A stretch of DNA of 64,000 nt, taken from positions 150,763,035 to 150,827,034 of the forward strand of contig OZ005648.1 in NCBI GenBank assembly GCA_963930645.1, read 5' to 3'. A model generated the notes under the pieces. It saw nothing but the letters and a program-made list of their open reading frames with translations. It did no database searches and was not told the origin of the DNA. A program made the position numbers and the translations under genes. This document shows, in pieces, positions 48,883 through 58,042 of this stretch (its first letter is position 1; the number at the start of each line of letters is the position of its first letter). Origin of the DNA: Salticus scenicus (Eukaryota; Arthropoda; Arachnida; Araneae; Salticidae).

Positions 48883-48952
48883 ACCAGGGTAGCTCAGTGA
48901 TAGAGCAACCGCGCGTTAAGTGGATGGCTCGGGTTCGATTCCCGGCTCTGGT
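48883..48952 (+). other. tRNA-like sequence, right arm (possible cloverleaf)
   Basis: 70 nt. The acceptor ACCAGGG pairs with CTCTGGT (one G-T), the D arm is GCTC/GAGC, the T arm TCGGG/CCCGG with loop TTCGATT. The anticodon stem is weak (ACCGC/GTGGA, one mismatch and one G-T) and the loop GCGTTAA lacks the universal U33; read strictly the anticodon would be GTT. Because it sits in a mobile palindrome and lacks U33, I call it tRNA-derived rather than a tRNA gene. A TATTTTTTA stretch follows and could terminate Pol III. Confidence 0.6.
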
Positions 48953-49003
48953 ATTTTTTACCACAGTTAGTATAAAAATCAGCCTTCCACTCCACTTCGT
49001 CTA

Positions 49004-49990
49004 AAATGTGTCTTCATTACTGTTGAAAAAGTTTTATAAATTCAACGATTTTTTTTTTTTCTTTAAACTTAATTTCAGTTTTTATTTCTTTTTTAACTAA
49101 TCATATTACGAAATGACAAAGTATTTCTATACAGAGTTTAAATCCCGCAAAAATTTAAGTACAAATGAAAAAACATAGCTGCTTATTTTTAAAAGTTAAG
49201 CAGAAGAATCAATAATTGCTTGGGAAGAACATGTTTTGTCACTAAAAAATTTTAAAGCGAGAAGTAAAATTGAAGAAAAGAAGAAAGTAATAGCATTTTA
49301 AAAAAGAATTATTCCAAGTTCTTTGCTTATCAAATCTCAGTTAACGATCGAAGGGAAAATGAAGATTTCGTTAAAGTGAACGAAAAACTAAAAGGCTTTC
49401 GTCGATATTATTATGTACTTTTTTTTGGCAACAGGAAAAAATTACTTTTTACAAAACCTTTCGTATTGTAAATGCAAGATAATGATAAATTGAAAATGGG
49501 GCGCCCTTGCATTGAAATGAAATTGAAATTTGTTGTTTGATTCTACTTAAAATCCCCTGCTTCATTTGAGTTAAAAAAAGTATATATATATATATATATA
49601 TATAATGCATAATTTGAGCTAGTTTAAATTCTTGATTCTTCTTTCTTTTTTTTTTCTTTTTTTTTCATTAGTATTTCTCCATTTCCTTTTCGACTTTCAA
49701 AAATATTCTTATATTCATTGACATGGTGACATTAAAGTGTTTCAGCATGTCTTTCAAATTATTCTTCCTTTACCAAGATTTTTTTAAATAGTTCCTTCTC
49801 TAAAAATTTTTTTTCTATAATAAAAATATGGTTTGTTAAGATTTTTTTGTTTTTCGCTATATTTTTAGGAAATATGATACAGGTTTAAAAAATTTTGTTA
49901 TAAATTTATAGCATTTTAATACGAAGAAAAGTACATACATATATTTTTTAGAGGTTATTCATTTTTTATTATTTATTTATTTATTTTTCA

Positions 49991-50026
<36 letters not shown>

Positions 50027-51460
50027 GATTGTTCATAGTTTTATAAGAAAGTATGTTACTTGCTATAACGTAGATATTCTTTTAAAATGTTACACTATTT
50101 TCATTTAAAAACAAATTTCAACGCACATTCGTTTATGCTTATGTAAACAGATACATAGACTTATATATGTGTACATTTATTACCTGGGTAATTCATTACC
50201 TGGTAGAAATCGCCCTATGATTTTTAAAAAGGTTAAGTATAGTGATGTATTTACCTGAGATTATTGATGTAATCATTCCAAATATCTCCGAACACCTTTT
50301 CTTCTTTTTTTAATCTCTGCAATGAAGTTGTCAAAAAATCATATGTTGCTTTCATATTCTTGCAATTTATCTCAATTCCATTTTAATTGTTCTATTCTAT
50401 CGATTATAACGTAATAATATTACCACTGATCCAGTTTGATTTCTATTACTTCGCACATGGCATATGTTATTTAAATTTTATTTTATTATTTTATTATTTA
50501 ATTTATTTATTTTGTGATTTTCTGTTTTTGCTTTTTATGTCTATGCTGATAATTTACATCAAACTTTTTTCTATTTCAAAGAAAATAACATGTTGCTCTT
50601 CAAACAGATTTTCTTTTTCAAAGGCACTTCATTTATTTCTTGTATTTATTTCTTGTTTCATATGCAAGAAATAAGTATTGAATTCATAAAAATTCGCAAC
50701 TTTCTGTTTGCGACAGACTAGCATGTTTTGATATACCATTATTTGACAATTTTTGGAAATTGTCTGTTTGCATATCTGTATGTGTGCGTTTCTCTGTGTT
50801 GTTCAAATTAGGGCTGTATCTCACTAATAATGAAAATAATAATAATAGTAATAATAAATAAATAAATAAACGGAATTTCCCAAAACTATATATTTGGTTG
50901 GACCTTGATATAAATTGCTGCTTATTAGATTCTGTCATATATAGCTCTGCAAATGACGCTGTTATCAGCAATATACGCTCATTTTTGTAAAATCTACATT
51001 TGAGATTGATGTCAAGTTTTACTCACTAGAAGTCAAGTATGATGTTTTGTTTTGACACATCTTTAAATTTAAATAAACTTAGTTATCATGTTAGATATGA
51101 AACGTTTATGCATTTTGATAGACTAGCACATATGAAAAATTTACAATTTACTTTCATTGTAACGCTGAACGCAGTAAGAACTTTCTGTAAGTTGCAACGT
51201 CACAGCGATTCAGTATATCAACAGGATTCGCCAAAGCCGTAATCAATAAAGCAATTACATTAAGTTAATTTCTTTATGCACAATATATCATGAGCGATTT
51301 TTTTTTTTTAAATTATCTAATCTTTTTTATGTAATTACGCTGCGCTGCAAAAATAAATAAATAAATAAAATAATAATAATAATAATAAATAAATAAATAA
51401 AATAATAATAATAAATAAATAAATAAATAAATAAATAAAAATATATAAATAAAAATTTCT
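49004..51460. other. Intergenic AT-rich DNA
   Basis: (TA)n near 49582-49603, a long A run at about 49992-50022, and (AAT)n/(AAAT)n near 50831-50870 and 51350-51450. Open frames up to 95 codons here are hydrophobic and low in complexity; none looks like a gene. Confidence 0.5.
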
Positions 51461-51544
51461 AGCCCTGATACCATTCATGCTGATTCTTATGTATACCTGC
51501 CAACCATCTCATTATGAAGCATAAAAATTTTAGTGACTGACTAT

Positions 51545-52608
51545 AGTAGATAAGAAACACCGGTTCTGGCGCAGCCGGCGGGTGCAAGGGTGCAAGGCGG
51601 AACGAACGGAGCCGTGCGGGTGTCACACCACCCCCTGAGGGTCTAGATGAGTGGGTATTGACCTTGAGACATCCTCTAACTTAATCGTGAAACGTGACGA
51701 GGGTGTTAATGAGGAAATTTAATTAAAAAAATTAATTAGTGATTTTTTGTAAAAGGTGACGATGGTTTTAAAAAGAGATTTTTTGTATGGTTGTGTGAAG
51801 GCTATTGTTTATGAGTAATGAATTATAAAAATTTAAAAAAGAGAAAAAAAAATTAAAATTTAAAAAAATTAAAAAATTGAGAAATAAATAAGAAATAAAT
51901 AAAAAATATCAATTTAAGAATGAAAGATGTTGATGTGAATATACTATGAAAGAAATAGTGAGATCTGACTGGGGTTCGAACCCGGCACCTTGCAGTAAAA
52001 AATATTTCAGCAATTTTCGCGTATGTGTGAGTGATTTTTCTATTATATACCTGTACAAATCTTTTTAAATCTATGAATGCAATTATTCGAAAAGAATTCA
52101 ATCGTTTAAATGATATTAATTAGAGAATAATAATTAAAAAAGTATTAATTAAGGATTTCCTTGTAAAAATTCACCATATGTTTTATGAAAAAAAAATGAC
52201 AATGTACGTGAAAATTAAATAGAATGAAAGAAAGAAAGCGTAGAAACATAGAGGGTGAGTGGTATTCGAACCCAGCACCTTCTTGAAGTAAAGAAACAGT
52301 AGTTTGCAAGTACTTTAACCACTGTTCTTTAGAAATATGCATACGCAGATCTTTTTAAACCAAAGAATGGTGTATAATTAGTGATTGATAAATATTCGTT
52401 TTAAAAATAGTTTTCCCGTAAAGTTTCTTTTTTTCAACCCAATTGTATATATTTTAATCTACCTCACAATAGATAATATTTTAAATGGGAGATATTAGAT
52501 AATTCTAATTATTGATTTTAAACAATTTTCAGCAAAAATAGTATTTTTACAATTAGTTAATTGTATTTAACAGTTTAAAATAAATTCTTAAAGTTTTTTC
52601 ACGCCTAA
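51545..52608 (+). repeat. Left terminal inverted repeat (~1.06 kb)
   Basis: Matches the reverse complement of 58043-59115 from AGTAG(A/T)TAAGAAACACCG to AAGTTTTTTCACGCCTAA. The outer ~110 bp is strikingly GC-rich (GCAGCCGGCGGGTGCAAGG), the rest AT-rich. It contains two minus-strand tRNA-like B boxes, at about 51973-51984 and 52262-52273. Confidence 0.93.
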
Positions 52609-53050
52609 TTACTCATGAAGATTGTATACAGTTTATGATTTTCTTGGTCTATTTTAATTTGTTTTTCAATGCTTGTCTTTTGTTGTTGTAAACACTGTAA
52701 ATAATCTTCATGAGTAATTTTATGTCGCACAACCTGAGTGGATACGCGTTTCGCTCTCTTTTTTTCACCTTTACAGGATTTTATAGAATACACTTTCGCC
52801 TTCAGTCCTACAAACTCTAGCTATATCACCACTCAGCTCATCTTTAAATTTTCCAATGACTTTTTTGTTTTCAGTTGGGTGAAACTTCAATGTTTTAAAC
52901 ACATTATTTTGAAATATTTCTATAGGATAGTGGTTTAAGTCATATCGGGATTTCGATTAATCATAATTGTTTTATACATGAGAAAAGTATCAACTTTACT
53001 TATACTGAAAAGATGTCTAAAATATATCATTTGATGTTTAGACGAAAACT
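52605..53050 (-). pseudogene. Family-B (DNA_pol_B_2-type) DNA polymerase, C-terminal remnant
   Basis: On the minus strand two frames carry consecutive pieces of one protein. From about 52953 to 52815: HYPIE..., then ENKKVIGKFKDELSGD. From 52814 to the stop at 52605: FVGLKAKVYSIKSCKGEKKR, then KITHEDYLQCL and ENHKLYT. The order 'GKFKDE - EFVGLRAK.YS - K.(V)KK.. - THEDY..CL - E.H.(V)YT' is the C-terminal signature I associate with the DNA_pol_B_2 polymerases of Polinton-like elements of arthropods. The frames join at a shift near 52814-52815, and a further degraded piece (ISKVDTFLMYK, compare a polymerase DTDSF block) may lie at 52945-53040. All earlier exonuclease and polymerase motifs are missing. 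The stop falls within a few bases of the TIR boundary (52608). Recognition is by pattern memory and not by search. Confidence 0.6.
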
Positions 53051-54125
53051 TTTTACAACAAAGTGTAAAAAACGACAAAGTTTTTTTACAGATTATTGGT
53101 TTAATATGCAGAGTAAAATAATACAAGTCCAGCAAAGGCGAGAAGCGTGAACAAAATGGTTGTTTTTGTCACATCATGGGTTCGTGACGAAGTGTATTAG
53201 GGGAACTTGTAGCCAATGATTATAATCTTCCATCACATGCGTTATGACGTCAGCAACAGGTTTTAGTGTCTGCTCAAGCTTGTTCAACCATGTCTAAACT
53301 TGAAACTATACATATTTTTGTTATTACTTCACATATGGTTTTTCATACCTTTTAAGTTTTATCTACAAATTTTCTAACTTAATGCTTTGTGTTAGCAATT
53401 TTTCTAAAAACAATTAATTTTTCTAAGTGATGTGACATGAAGAAAACGTTTGACAAAAATGTTTAAAAAATTTTTGTAAAATTTCACAAACTTCTAAAAT
53501 TAAGCTTTCACAATTCTTACAAAATATTTTCTGTATTCTAAAAATAAAAAAGTTAAAATAGAATCGTGAAAGTATCTATATATAAAAGTTTAAGTTGTTA
53601 CTATAACATTATTTTTACACTCTTTGGAATAGAGTTTGTGATTTTAGTTAAAGTACAAATCACTTTGAATATGTATATTCAAAGTAAGATTCAAATATGA
53701 CACTTAGGAAAATACTAACTTCATAAGTATATCAAAAAAATTTTATAAGTTAGTTTTTCAGAAAAAATGTTAATAAGACAAATTCATTTAAGATTTTCAC
53801 AAATTACAGTTGAGTGGTAAAACAATTTTACAAGTTTTTTCTTCTTCGATGTAAGTTTGATAGTTTATAAAACTACTATCGTGAATAATTTTTACTAAGT
53901 GTTTAAATATTATACGTAATCAATTCTACTACAGTAATGAAAAAGTATATCTCTAATATCCAAGTAAACTTTTTACATGTTTTATTTCAAAAAGATGACA
54001 CTTAAGTTTGTATTCTAATAGAAAATATTATATAAAAGGTGATTTTGTAATAAAAATTAAAACAAACCATTTTCATTGAAATCTTTTTATTTGAAATTCA
54101 TTCACATTAATACAAGACATCAAAT
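53051..54125. other. Non-coding interior of the Polinton-like element
   Basis: About 1.1 kb between the polymerase remnant and gene B. No frame looks coding on either strand. It is slightly less AT-rich near 53140-53290 (GTTATGACGTCAGCAACAGG) and otherwise featureless; it presumably marks deleted polymerase sequence. Confidence 0.5.
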
Positions 54126-55349
54126 CTATATTGTTGGGATATCGTTAATACATTCGGTATTAAAGTTATTCAAAAAATTTAGCAAGTCTAGATTTTCATT
54201 GTTAAAGTTATCTCTCACTAACTCATTTTCCTTCGCACTAAAATTATTCGAATTCATATTTTCGTTGTTAGCTGAAAGATCATTCAAGCATTTGGGATTA
54301 AAGTTATACAAAAAATTTAACAAGTTCATACTTTCATTGTCATAGTTTATTAGAGGTAAATCAGTTTGTATCAGGTTAAAATTATTTAAGACCTCATTTT
54401 CAACTTTGGTAGATAAGTCATCAACATTATTTTCACTTGTATATCGCACATTCGAATTGTTCAAAAAAATTTTTAAGTCTAAGTCTATATTTTCATTCTG
54501 AAAGTTGTTGGAAGGTAAGTCAAAAACACCACTCACACATTCAATGTGGAAATTATCCAAAAAATTTAACAAGTTCAGATTCTCACTGTCATTATTAGCT
54601 GTTGATAATTCATTGTTAGTACTTCGTTCATTACAATTTCTACGTATGGTAAAGTCTTTAAGATGACACTTTCTCTTATGTTGCAGTAATTCATACTTAC
54701 ACTGAAAAGTTTCACTGCATTCATCACATCTAGTTTGCATTGAAGATTTTTTATGCATATTTCTTTTATGTTTTAAAAAATGTCGTTTGTTTGAAAAAGT
54801 GTCAGTACATTCGTCACAACAGTATGCATGTAAAGTCTTTTTATGACTTTTTCGCTTATGGTTTGAAAAAGCATGTTTACTTGGAAAGGTTATAGAACAT
54901 TCCTCACATAGATACTCAGGTTTACGATAATGCACCCTCTTGTGTTTTTCTAATTCATACTTGTGTTTAAAAGCATCTTTACAAATAATACATAGATGTT
55001 CAGGTAAGACTTTTTGATGAAATAATCTCTTATGTTTCGATAAATCACACTTGCGATTGAAATTTTCAATACAATATTCACATTTGTATCTTATGGAAAT
55101 TTTTCTATGGGTTTCTATATGTCTTTTTAAACGATGTAAAGTAACAAATCCTTTCTCACACACGTAACAAATATTAGGTTTAATATCATTGTGAACCTTC
55201 ACATGTCTAGCAAGATAGGATTTTTTTAAAAATGACTTATTACAAGTTGGACAAATAAAAAGGTTAGATAACTTCTCATCCTCAAAACTTGGTGAAGGGG
55301 GTTGTTGAACAGAAACGTGAGCCTCCTCAGACGGCAAAGTATTATCCAT
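54126..55349 (-). CDS. Gene B: seven-finger C2H2 protein with repeated acidic tail
   Basis: 407 codons, intact. Residues 1-30 are an acidic leader. Seven C2H2 fingers follow at residues 33-53, 61-81, 90-111, 120-140, 148-169, 178-199 and 208-229, each CX2CX12HX3-4H; fingers 3-7 share (E/K)C...F..K.(E/D)L..HKR, so they arose by duplication. Residues ~255-400 contain four copies of a motif of the form (N)LDLLNFL.NFN..C in Asn/Glu/Asp-rich sequence: NLNLLNFLDNF, NIDLDLKIFLNN, SMNLLNFLYNF, NLDLLNFLNNF. The short hydrophobic LLNFL core in an acidic setting is reminiscent of a transactivation or docking peptide, which is inference. The ATG at 55349 matches in position that of gene A, and the leader ..DEKLSNL.ICPTCNKSFLKKS parallels ..DKKLSKL.ICSICNKTF in A. 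There is no polymerase leader domain after the fingers. Likely nuclear, DNA-binding, encoded by the element itself. Confidence 0.85.
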   Translation of the reverse strand: MDNTLPSEEAHVSVQQPPSPSFEDEKLSNLFICPTCNKSFLKKSYLARHVKVHNDIKPNICYVCEKGFVTLHRLKRHIETHRKISIRYKCEYCIENFNRKCDLSKHKRLFHQKVLPEHLCIICKDAFKHKYELEKHKRVHYRKPEYLCEECSITFPSKHAFSNHKRKSHKKTLHAYCCDECTDTFSNKRHFLKHKRNMHKKSSMQTRCDECSETFQCKYELLQHKRKCHLKDFTIRRNCNERSTNNELSTANNDSENLNLLNFLDNFHIECVSGVFDLPSNNFQNENIDLDLKIFLNNSNVRYTSENNVDDLSTKVENEVLNNFNLIQTDLPLINYDNESMNLLNFLYNFNPKCLNDLSANNENMNSNNFSAKENELVRDNFNNENLDLLNFLNNFNTECINDIPTI

Positions 55350-55615
55350 TTTGTACTTAATGTATAAAAAATCACTCTAAACGTAAGACTTTAAAAATGT
55401 TTAAAAACTACTAAGTATGTGAACTTAGACAACTCTACAGCGAGAAAAGATTGTAAGTAATACAAATTTTTTCTTCATCTATCAGGTTTACTTAAGAATT
55501 TACGCCAAATTCTCTTATTTCATGCTAAAGTTTTATAACTATCGCCAATATTAGTAGAAATTTAGCCAAATTTTGTCTTATGTGATACTATAATAATTAA
55601 ATCTTACTGGAAATT
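55350..55615 (-). promoter_or_regulatory. Probable promoter region of gene B
   Basis: On the minus strand, GCCAAAT-type motifs are repeated at 55503-55510 (CGCCAAAT as read on plus), 55543-55550 and 55564-55571, with a TATAAAA-like box at 55531-55537. The same arrangement is seen upstream of gene A. Read on the coding strand the motif is ATTTGGC(G), close to an E2F half site; that comparison is inference. Confidence 0.4.
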
Positions 55616-56646
55616 CTAGTTTTTTGACGAAGAAATGGGGGTGTATTTAGCCATATGGAGTTCTAATTCGATAATTTCTTCTAAGGTCCAGTCTGATCCT
55701 TGTTCATTAAATTCTTCTAAACTCTTTATCATATTGGCAAAAGATTTTTCAAAATCATTATCAATACTTATTGATGAAAAGGGTGTTAAAGTATTTGATC
55801 GAAAAAAGGGAGAAAAAAATTCCTGACCCCCTTCTTGCGCAGTACGGGTAAGTTTAACAATTGTGTGCCATTTCAATGCTCTTTTCTCATTTAATTGCAA
55901 GTTCAGTTCGTTTAAAATATCGGTTTTTAAATTATTAAAAAATTATAATAAATCTATATCATTGTTTTTATTGTCAAAGGTAGTGGTTATAAGCACATTG
56001 AGAGCATTTTGTCTTTTAAAATGTTTAGTTTTCTCTCTAAGTGAATCTTGATCAGAAGAATTTGTTATTTGCATTTGTATTAAAGGAGATCGATGTTTGT
56101 CTAAAGTATGATGACGCAAATCTTTTTTATATTTAAATACTTCACTGCATTTTTCACAAAAATGTTGCGGTGAAGACTTTCGATGATTTTTTCTTATGAA
56201 ATCTGACAACTCATGTTGTGGTGGAGGCTTTTGGTGATTTTTTCTCATGTGTTTCAATAACTCATATTTCCATCTGAAGATTTCACTACATAGTTCACAG
56301 GTATGCTTAGTTGTAGTCTTTTTATGATTTTTTCTAATATGATTCAGTAATTCATACTTGTGATTAAAGCTTTCACTACATTGTTCGCATCCATATTCTG
56401 TAGGAATCTTTTCATGAATTATTAAATGTTTCTTCAAATCGTCGGGTCTACTAAATGATTTTTGACATACATTGCAAATAAAAGGTTTCACACCCGAATG
56501 AATCATTGCATGCCGAGTTAAATTAGACTTTTTAGAAAAGTTTTATTACAAATTGAACAAATCGAAAGTTTAGATAACTTCTTGTCATCGATTTGTGATA
56601 TAGCGGTTTGTTGATTTGAAATAGGTGTCTTCGCAGATAGATCCAT
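55616..56646 (-). pseudogene. Gene A: C2H2 fingers fused to a polymerase-associated leader domain, broken
   Basis: ATG at 56646. The leader (MDLSAKTPISNQQ..., DKKLSKL) and first finger (CSICNKTF) are interrupted by a frame change at a five-base homopolymer (56529-56533). The frame that follows carries fingers ICNVCQKSF..., YGCEQCSESF..., HTCELCSEIF..., a degenerate one that has lost its cysteines (QHELSDFIRKNH), and HFCEKCSEVF.... The finger region ends at an in-frame TAA (55943-55945) just after NNDIDLL, a single copy of the motif repeated in gene B's tail. The same frame then continues to 55616 with RALKWHTIVKLTR..., FFSPFFRS and EQGSDWTLEEIIELELHMAKY, which I recognise as the conserved block (typically GSGW.L..I..LE.H...Y.P..GSS) that precedes DNA_pol_B_2 domains in arthropod Polinton-like proteins. 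It stops at KYTPISSSKN, where that family would go on. So gene A is the truncated N-terminal third of a finger-polymerase fusion. Confidence 0.75.
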
Positions 56647-56649
56647 CTC

Positions 56650-56900
56650 TTGACCCAATTTAAACTATCAATAAACTTCACTGAATTCAGGTTAAAAAAC
56701 AGACGTCTTCACTCCGTAAAAATAAGTTAGTAAGTGATGATATTTTTGTTCGCTCCTCATTTATACCGTATGTTTCTCGCCAAATCTGAATTAATCACCA
56801 AATATATTTTAAACTCTACCAAATACATTCTAAATCTTGTAATATATATTCGAAAATATTACTAAATTGTTTTAAATCAAGCCAAATTTATGTTAAATGT
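56650..56900 (-). promoter_or_regulatory. Probable promoter region of gene A
   Basis: Plus-strand CCAAAT motifs at 56778-56785 (CGCCAAAT), 56796-56803 (CACCAAAT), 56817-56824 (TACCAAAT) and 56880-56887 (AGCCAAAT), spaced about 20-60 bp, lie upstream of a minus-strand TATAAAT at 56761-56767, itself ~115 bp before the ATG. The same motif set precedes gene B. Confidence 0.4.
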
Positions 56901-58042
56901 TTTCATATTTGCATATTTATCACTAAATTGTACAGGTATACTCTAAAATAATGTGAAGAATCAGGGAAGTGTATAAAAAATTATTAAACTATAAAAGTTA
57001 ATAAAGGTGAGGAAAATATATGTATGTTGATGAATAGTAGCCTATAAGGAGTGTGATTTAATGGTATTTTTGTTAAAAATGATAGTTAAATTTATGTCAA
57101 GTAAAATAATTTGTGCGAAAACCTTTCAGTTTATAATTATATGTTTGTAATCTACAATACTTGGTCAAAACATTTTTTAACTATGTTTAAATACATTTGT
57201 AAAGTCTAAGTATGTATCTGTGAACATGAACGTATTTTTAAAATCATATATTAATATTTTTTCAACTCTGAATTTTTTCAAAGTTACTTTCATTATTTAC
57301 AAACTTACTATCTGTAAAGAAAAACTGTGTGAAAGATAGCTTAAAAGGTGGAGTATTTCGCTATGTTAAAGTGAGAGAAAGTAGTGAAAAGTGGTAAAAA
57401 CTCTTTATTTTGAGATAGATTGTTGAATATTTCTTAGGAAATATAGCTTAAAATAACTAATGTTGGGAATGAATTACAAAAAATTTTCGGGAAGTGTCAG
57501 GCAGATCGCGTTTAAAACGAATAAATGTAAATTTCTAATAATCTCTATGTTTGAAAACTTGTATACTTTTAAAGAGTGTGAGAGAATTTATTGTATGTGA
57601 AAGAAAAATTTTCAAGTACGGTCAAATAATATTAAAGGAAAGTTTGTATTACTCAGTTAAATGAATTCAATGAACTGATATTTTTTGAGTGTTGGAGGAT
57701 TTGTAGTATAATATAAGACTTGAAATAAAAAGATTTAAAACTTCTATAAGAAAACCGATGTGTTTTGCCAAAAAACGTAACATTGTTTGAATAGCAGATA
57801 TGAAAGCCTCCCAGTCCGCTTGCCCGTTCCTGTATCGCCCAATGTCCCCTAGAGAAGCCTTCAGGGGAAAAATTCTTCAACTATTGTAAAACCATCTTTT
57901 GAAAACAAGTTAGCACAGAACTAGTAAATGTCTTGATGGGAATCCTTTTTAATTATGTTTTAAATTGGTGCAGTCAGCTAAAAACTTTATTGTTTTATTT
58001 ACTCATTAAATTTTAGATCAACACGATACTAGTTGAAAAAAG
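56901..58042. other. Interior between gene A and the right TIR
   Basis: Mostly non-coding AT-rich DNA. One short minus-strand frame within it looks protein-like and is listed separately. Confidence 0.5.
57667..57876 (-). pseudogene. Unrecognised coding-like fragment next to the right TIR
   Basis: A minus-strand frame open between stops at 57877-57879 and 57667-57669 (69 codons, no ATG at its start) reads like real protein over ~35 residues: GDIGRYRNGQADWEAFISAI then QTMLRFLAKHIGFLIEVL. The composition is balanced and the DNA is GC-richer than around it. I do not recognise the family. It could be a remnant of a small structural gene of the ancestral element or a chance frame. Confidence 0.3.

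Larger units (their letters stand above)
48717..49003. mobile_element. Fold-back element built from two divergent tRNA-like arms
   Basis: The outer ~65 bp (AGACATAGTGGAGTAGAAGG then CTGATTTTTATAC) and the following ~70-bp tRNA-like segment are repeated in reverse complement at the other end, leaving a centre of only ~30-45 bp. Both tRNA-like parts point outward. The arrangement is that of a palindromic, tRNA-derived repeat. I found no certain target duplication. Confidence 0.75.

Noticed and set aside
48883..48952. Functional tRNA-Asn gene
   Set aside because: The strict anticodon would be GTT, but U33 is missing, the anticodon stem is weak, and the sequence is half of a mobile palindrome. 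Kept only as tRNA-like.
50387..50674. 95-codon hydrophobic ORF that resembles a membrane protein
   Set aside because: Phe/Ile/Leu/Tyr-rich translation of T-rich DNA with no conserved motif; typical chance ORF here.
51853..52101. 82-codon ORF, mirrored at 58551-58790
   Set aside because: Also within the TIRs and over the second tRNA-like unit; the two copies end differently and the tail is poly-Phe/Ile from A/T runs.
52145..52342. 65-codon ORF, mirrored at 58309-58503, beginning MHISKEQW
   Set aside because: It lies in both TIRs over the tRNA-like unit, is Phe/His-rich and differs in frame between the copies at its end; a by-product of the repeat.
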